Of a DNA stretch of 64,000 nt, positions 60,849-64,000 are shown piece after piece (within the stretch, counting starts at the first letter, position 1; the number at the start of each line of letters is the position of its first letter). The notes below the pieces were generated by a model. That model was not told the origin of the DNA. It worked only from the letters and a program-made list of their open reading frames with translations, and did no database searches. The position numbers and the translations under genes were made by a program. Origin of the DNA: Nocardia flavorosea. GTDB lineage: Bacteria; Actinomycetota; Actinomycetes; Mycobacteriales; Mycobacteriaceae. The stretch is from positions 1,488,001-1,552,000 of the forward strand of contig NZ_JADLQL010000001.1 of the NCBI RefSeq assembly GCF_015477805.1, in the 5' to 3' direction.

Positions 60849-62366
60849 GTGCCCATACACGGATCGACCACCGCATCTGCCCTGACGGCCCTGTGCCCGG
60901 ACCTGCGCGCGGCCCTGACCCGCGTGGGCTACAACGCCGACACTCTGCTGGAAGTCCTGGGTCCCGAGGCGCACAGCGCGCTGGGGCGCGGGGAGCCGGT
61001 ACCCGTGCGGCGCGTTGCCCGGGGTGCGGGCCAACTGGGCACGCTGGTGCGGCTGCTGCTCCTCGGCGATGCGGTCCCGGAAGCGGAGGTCGCCGCGGCG
61101 CTGGCACCGGTCGCGGTGGCCGATGCCATCGCGGCCGGGCTCCTGTCCGCCGAGGGCGGCCTGGTACGCGCGGCTCTCGATCTGCGCCCGCTCGATACCG
61201 GCGCGGGTAATCGCTGGATCCTGTCCGATCTCGACGATTCGATGCACCGCCGGGAGCTGACCGAGGATCACGTGCTCGGCGTCGGTCACGCGTCGCTGTC
61301 GCTGCTGCGGGCGACCCCGACCCTCCCGGTCGGCTCGGTACTGGATCTCGGCACCGGCTGCGGGGTCCAAGCGGTACACGCCGCCGGCTACGCCCGGTCG
61401 GTGACCGCCACCGATATCAACCCGCGCGCCCTGTGGCTGGCCGAGGCCACCGCCGCACTCAACGAACTCGACCTCGAACTGCTCACCGGATCGTGGTTCG
61501 AGCCGGTGGCCGGACGCCGGTTCGACCAGGTGGTCGCCAATCCGCCGTTCGTCGTCGGTCCGGCCCGGATCGAGCACACCTACCGCGATTCAGGACTCGA
61601 CCTGGACGGCGCGAGCGAACTGGTGCTCTCCCGCGTACCGGACCTGCTCGCCCCCGGCGGAACGGCGGCCGTTCTCGCTGCCTGGATACACACCGAGGAT
61701 GCGGACTGGCGGCAGCGTGTTTCCGGGTGGCTGCCCGCATACGGTGTCGATGCCTGGGTCGTCCAGCGCGATATCGCCGACCCCGCACTCTACGTCGGCA
61801 CCTGGCTGCGCGACGCCGGCCTGGATCCGCGCAGCCCGGCGGCCCAGGAGCGGGTCGAGGATTGGCTCACCGCCCTCGACGAGGCCGGCGTCACCGGGAT
61901 CGGCTTCGGATTCGTCTACCTGCGCGCGTTCGACGGGCCGACCGAGGTCCTGGCCGAGGATCTGACCCACGGATTCGAGGACCCGCTCGGCGCGGAGGCT
62001 CTCGCCCACTTCGAACGGTCGGCCTGGTTGCGTGCGGTGGCCGCCGATCCGGCTCTCGCCTGGCGTTCCCGCTACCGGGTCGACCCGGCGACCGCACTGG
62101 AACGGGTCTACCTGCCCGGCGAGGAAGGCTGGGACCAGCAGGTGGCCCGCCTGCACCGCGGTAACGGGCCACGCTGGCAGCACGAGGTGGACGAGAGCAC
62201 CATCTCCTTGCTGGCGGGAATGCGATCCGACGGCCTGCCGTTGTACGAACTGATCGAACTGCTGGCACTGTCCCAGGGATCCGACGAGGTGGACCCGGAG
62301 TTCGCTACGGCGGCGCTCGCGGTGGTCACCGGCTTGGTGCGGCACGGACTGGTACATCCGGTCTAG
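60849..62366 (+). CDS. Class I SAM methyltransferase with DUF7059-like N-terminus
   Basis: 505 residues. A helical winged N-terminal domain (about 1-150) precedes a methyltransferase fold: VLDLGTGCGVQAVHAAGYAR (SAM loop, about 164-183), TATDINPRAL and VVANPPFVVGP, the NPPF motif found in enzymes that methylate amide or exocyclic amine nitrogens (PrmC, RsmC, HemK). A C-terminal domain of about 190 residues completes it. The substrate may be a ribosomal or translation factor or rRNA. GTG 60849 is chosen on homology; no clear ribosome site. It sits between DUF3099 and sigB, where M. tuberculosis has none. Confidence 0.85.
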   Translation: MPIHGSTTASALTALCPDLRAALTRVGYNADTLLEVLGPEAHSALGRGEPVPVRRVARGAGQLGTLVRLLLLGDAVPEAEVAAALAPVAVADAIAAGLLSAEGGLVRAALDLRPLDTGAGNRWILSDLDDSMHRRELTEDHVLGVGHASLSLLRATPTLPVGSVLDLGTGCGVQAVHAAGYARSVTATDINPRALWLAEATAALNELDLELLTGSWFEPVAGRRFDQVVANPPFVVGPARIEHTYRDSGLDLDGASELVLSRVPDLLAPGGTAAVLAAWIHTEDADWRQRVSGWLPAYGVDAWVVQRDIADPALYVGTWLRDAGLDPRSPAAQERVEDWLTALDEAGVTGIGFGFVYLRAFDGPTEVLAEDLTHGFEDPLGAEALAHFERSAWLRAVAADPALAWRSRYRVDPATALERVYLPGEEGWDQQVARLHRGNGPRWQHEVDESTISLLAGMRSDGLPLYELIELLALSQGSDEVDPEFATAALAVVTGLVRHGLVHPV

Positions 62367-62550
62367 GAGTTTCACCTCCGGCGGTGGGCACCGGTCGCCT
62401 GCGCGGGGGCTGCCCTCGGGCGCCGCTTCACCTCGGTCTCCGGTCCGACGGGCCCGTGCCCCGGATTCCCGGCCCGTTCCGTTCTCAGGAACTTCTCAGA
62501 ACGTGACGCTGAAAACCGCAGTTCAGAGCGGTTTATCCGCGCCCGGCGAG

Positions 62551-62577
62551 GGAACTTTCCCTATGTCGGGTCCGTTG
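62551..62577 (+). promoter_or_regulatory. ECF-type (SigE/SigH-like) promoter of sigB
   Basis: GGAAC and GTTG are separated by 18 bases, matching the GGAAC-N18-GTT pattern of mycobacterial SigE/SigH promoters; GTTG ends 34 bases before the sigB ATG. sigB of M. tuberculosis is known to be transcribed by SigE and SigH. A second GGAAC occurs at 62488 without a well-spaced -10. Confidence 0.6.
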
Positions 62578-62611
62578 TTCGGAGTGAGACACCACCGACA
62601 GGAGGCAAGTC

Positions 62612-63580
62612 ATGACAAGCCCCGCCACCACTCGTGTGCGCCCCAGTGATACGGACCTCGACGCTCAGAGCCCCGCCGCCGACCTGGTACGCGTGTACCT
62701 GAACGGGATCGGACGGACGGCACTGCTCACCGCCGCCGACGAAGTGGAACTGGCCAAGCGCATCGAGGCGGGTCTCTATGCCCAGCACCTGCTGGAGACC
62801 GGCAAACGTCTGTCGGCGACCCGCAAGCGTGATCTGGCGATCGTGGTCCGGGAAGGCCAAGCGGCGCGATCGCATCTGCTGGAAGCCAACCTGAGGCTGG
62901 TCGTCTCGCTCGCAAAGCGGTACACGGGCCGCGGGATGCCCCTACTGGACCTGATCCAGGAGGGCAATCTCGGCCTGATCCGCGCGATGGAGAAGTTCGA
63001 CTACGCCAAGGGCTTCAAGTTCTCCACCTACGCCACCTGGTGGATCCGCCAGGCCATCACCCGCGGTATGGCCGATCAGAGCCGTACCATCCGGCTCCCG
63101 GTCCATCTCGTGGAGCAGGTCAACAAGCTCGCCCGGATCAAGCGTGAACTGCATCAGCAGCTCGGCCGGGAGGCCACCGACGCGGAACTCGCCGCCGAAT
63201 CGGGTATCGCGGTGGAGAAGATCGCCGATCTACTCGACCACAGTCGCGATCCGGTGAGCCTGGATATGCCCGTCGGCAACGACGAGGAGGCCCCGCTGGG
63301 CGATTTCATCGAGGATTCCGAGGCGACATCTGCCGAAAGCGCCGTGATCGCCGGCCTGCTGCACCGCGATGTCCGCAGCGTGCTGAACACCCTCGACGAA
63401 CGCGAACAGCAGGTCATCCGGTTGCGCTTCGGTTTGGACGACGGGCAGCCCCGCACGCTCGATCAGATCGGCAAACTCTTCGGTCTGTCGCGTGAGCGGG
63501 TCCGCCAGATAGAGCGCGAGGTCATGTCGAAGCTCCGCAAGGGCGAACGAGCCGACCGGCTGCGCGCCTACGCCAGCTGA
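62612..63580 (+). CDS. sigB: RNA polymerase sigma factor SigB
   Basis: 322 residues, a group 2 sigma-70 factor lacking region 1.1. Region 1.2 is [20 protein letters not shown], region 2 is [18 protein letters not shown] with [17 protein letters not shown], and region 4.2 is [20 protein letters not shown]. It is very similar to the core of SigA in this window. It serves the general stress and starvation response in mycobacteria. ATG with GGAGG six bases upstream. It corresponds to Rv2710. Confidence 0.97.
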   Translation: MTSPATTRVRPSDTDLDAQSPAADLVRVYLNGIGRTALLTAADEVELAKRIEAGLYAQHLLETGKRLSATRKRDLAIVVREGQAARSHLLEANLRLVVSLAKRYTGRGMPLLDLIQEGNLGLIRAMEKFDYAKGFKFSTYATWWIRQAITRGMADQSRTIRLPVHLVEQVNKLARIKRELHQQLGREATDAELAAESGIAVEKIADLLDHSRDPVSLDMPVGNDEEAPLGDFIEDSEATSAESAVIAGLLHRDVRSVLNTLDEREQQVIRLRFGLDDGQPRTLDQIGKLFGLSRERVRQIEREVMSKLRKGERADRLRAYAS

Positions 63581-63607
63581 GCGCGCACAACGCCCCGGAA
63601 AACAAGC

Positions 63608-63634
63608 GATGACCGGCCGTGATGGCCGGTCATC
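63608..63634 (+). terminator. Terminator of sigB
   Basis: GATGACCGGCC pairs perfectly with GGCCGGTCATC around the loop GTGAT, 28 bases after the sigB stop. Confidence 0.8.
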
Positions 63635-64000
63635 GACCGCTGGGGCCGATCGAAGTGCATCCGGTGTCACGGGGACGCCTGCTCATTCCGAACGGACCAG
63701 AATGTCCGCCGGCTCGCGAACAACTGTGGTTTCATCCCCGACCTGACCGCACCTCTCGGCCCGGCGCAGCCGCTCCCGCAGTGGCAACCGACCTGGCCGG
63801 TGCACATTTTCATGGCGGCCACCTGATTTCCGGATGAGCAGAACGTGTCGCTGGTTACGGCACCGGGCCAGGTCTCTGGCCGGGCCCCGCAGGCAGAGGC
63901 TTCATTGCGTCGCCCGTCGAAGGGATGTCTGCGGATTGCGTGCCGGTTTCCACCGGGCGAATCTGCCCATGGGCCCGATACCCGCGGTCGACCTGGCCGT
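63635..64000. other. Right end of window, no recognisable gene
   Basis: After the sigB terminator the last 366 bases contain only short open frames without motifs. In M. tuberculosis ideR follows sigB shortly after, but I find no ideR start here. Confidence 0.4.

Noticed and set aside
63619..63837. Small open frame after sigB
   Set aside because: It begins inside the terminator hairpin and shows no recognisable domain.

Overview
The window is very GC-rich, densely coded actinobacterial DNA and most likely comes from Nocardia or a close mycolic-acid-containing relative. Three things point there: the arabinogalactan arabinofuranosyltransferase AftC, the coproporphyrin-type haem genes hemE-hemY-hemQ, and a gene order that follows the Mycobacterium tuberculosis chromosome closely. 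From about 13.6 to 45.6 kb the order is GNAT, zapE, ribD-like reductase, lipoprotein hydrolase, aftC, msrB, hemQ, hemY, hemE, DUF3000, RNase D-like, dxs, RNA methyltransferase, APC transporter, two TrkA-type proteins, DUF3159, OB-fold, hydrolase, DUF3710, dut, DUF3093, DUF4193, cei, suhB, ppgK, sigA. It resumes at 58.9 kb with yihY, DUF3039, DUF3099 and sigB. Species assignment is inference from gene content and remembered synteny.

Layout. 0-4 kb: the tail of an OmpR-type response regulator, its histidine kinase, and a convergent lutABC lactate-oxidation operon. A decayed rhamnulokinase remnant lies just upstream of lutA. 4.6-5.4 kb: four tRNA genes (Val-CAC on the minus strand; Gly-GCC, Cys-GCA and Val-GAC on the plus strand) with promoters and terminators. 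5.5-13.5 kb: an accessory block with a baeRF-family protein, a sigma-region-4/TnsA-like fusion, a convergent overlapping CoiA-like nuclease with coiled coil and membrane anchor, a LysR regulator, and a flavin monooxygenase with a very long low-complexity tail. 13.6-45.6 kb: the conserved core block, with an added SIMPL protein and a SigD/ShbA-like ECF sigma factor. 45.7-58.8 kb: an accessory block between sigA and yihY with eutBC (separated by a 20-bp tandem-repeat array), a NarL-type two-component system, DUF952 and DUF7455 proteins, a TetR regulator with tandem repeats upstream, a SNF2 ATPase with a SWIM protein, a double-HTH MerR regulator divergent from a DUF6194 gene, and a DEAH-type helicase. 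58.9-63.6 kb: yihY, DUF3039, DUF3099, a methyltransferase and sigB. The last 370 bases show nothing I can name.

How the genes work together. HemE, HemY and HemQ are three steps of the coproporphyrin-dependent haem route. The APC transporter, divergent from two TrkA-N proteins, looks like a potassium-uptake and regulation module. SigA, SigB and the SigD/ShbA-like factor supply housekeeping and stress transcription. A SigE/SigH-type promoter can be read upstream of sigB. At least thirteen genes have TANNNT placed 6-8 bases before the start codon and usually no Shine-Dalgarno sequence, which is the arrangement of leaderless mRNAs.

The least ordinary items are the pair of convergent nuclease-fold proteins at 7.0-9.2 kb, the tailed monooxygenase, the repeat array between eutB and eutC, and the three repeat units upstream of the TetR gene. 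I did not find a clearly new multi-gene system; the nuclease-fold pair is the best candidate.
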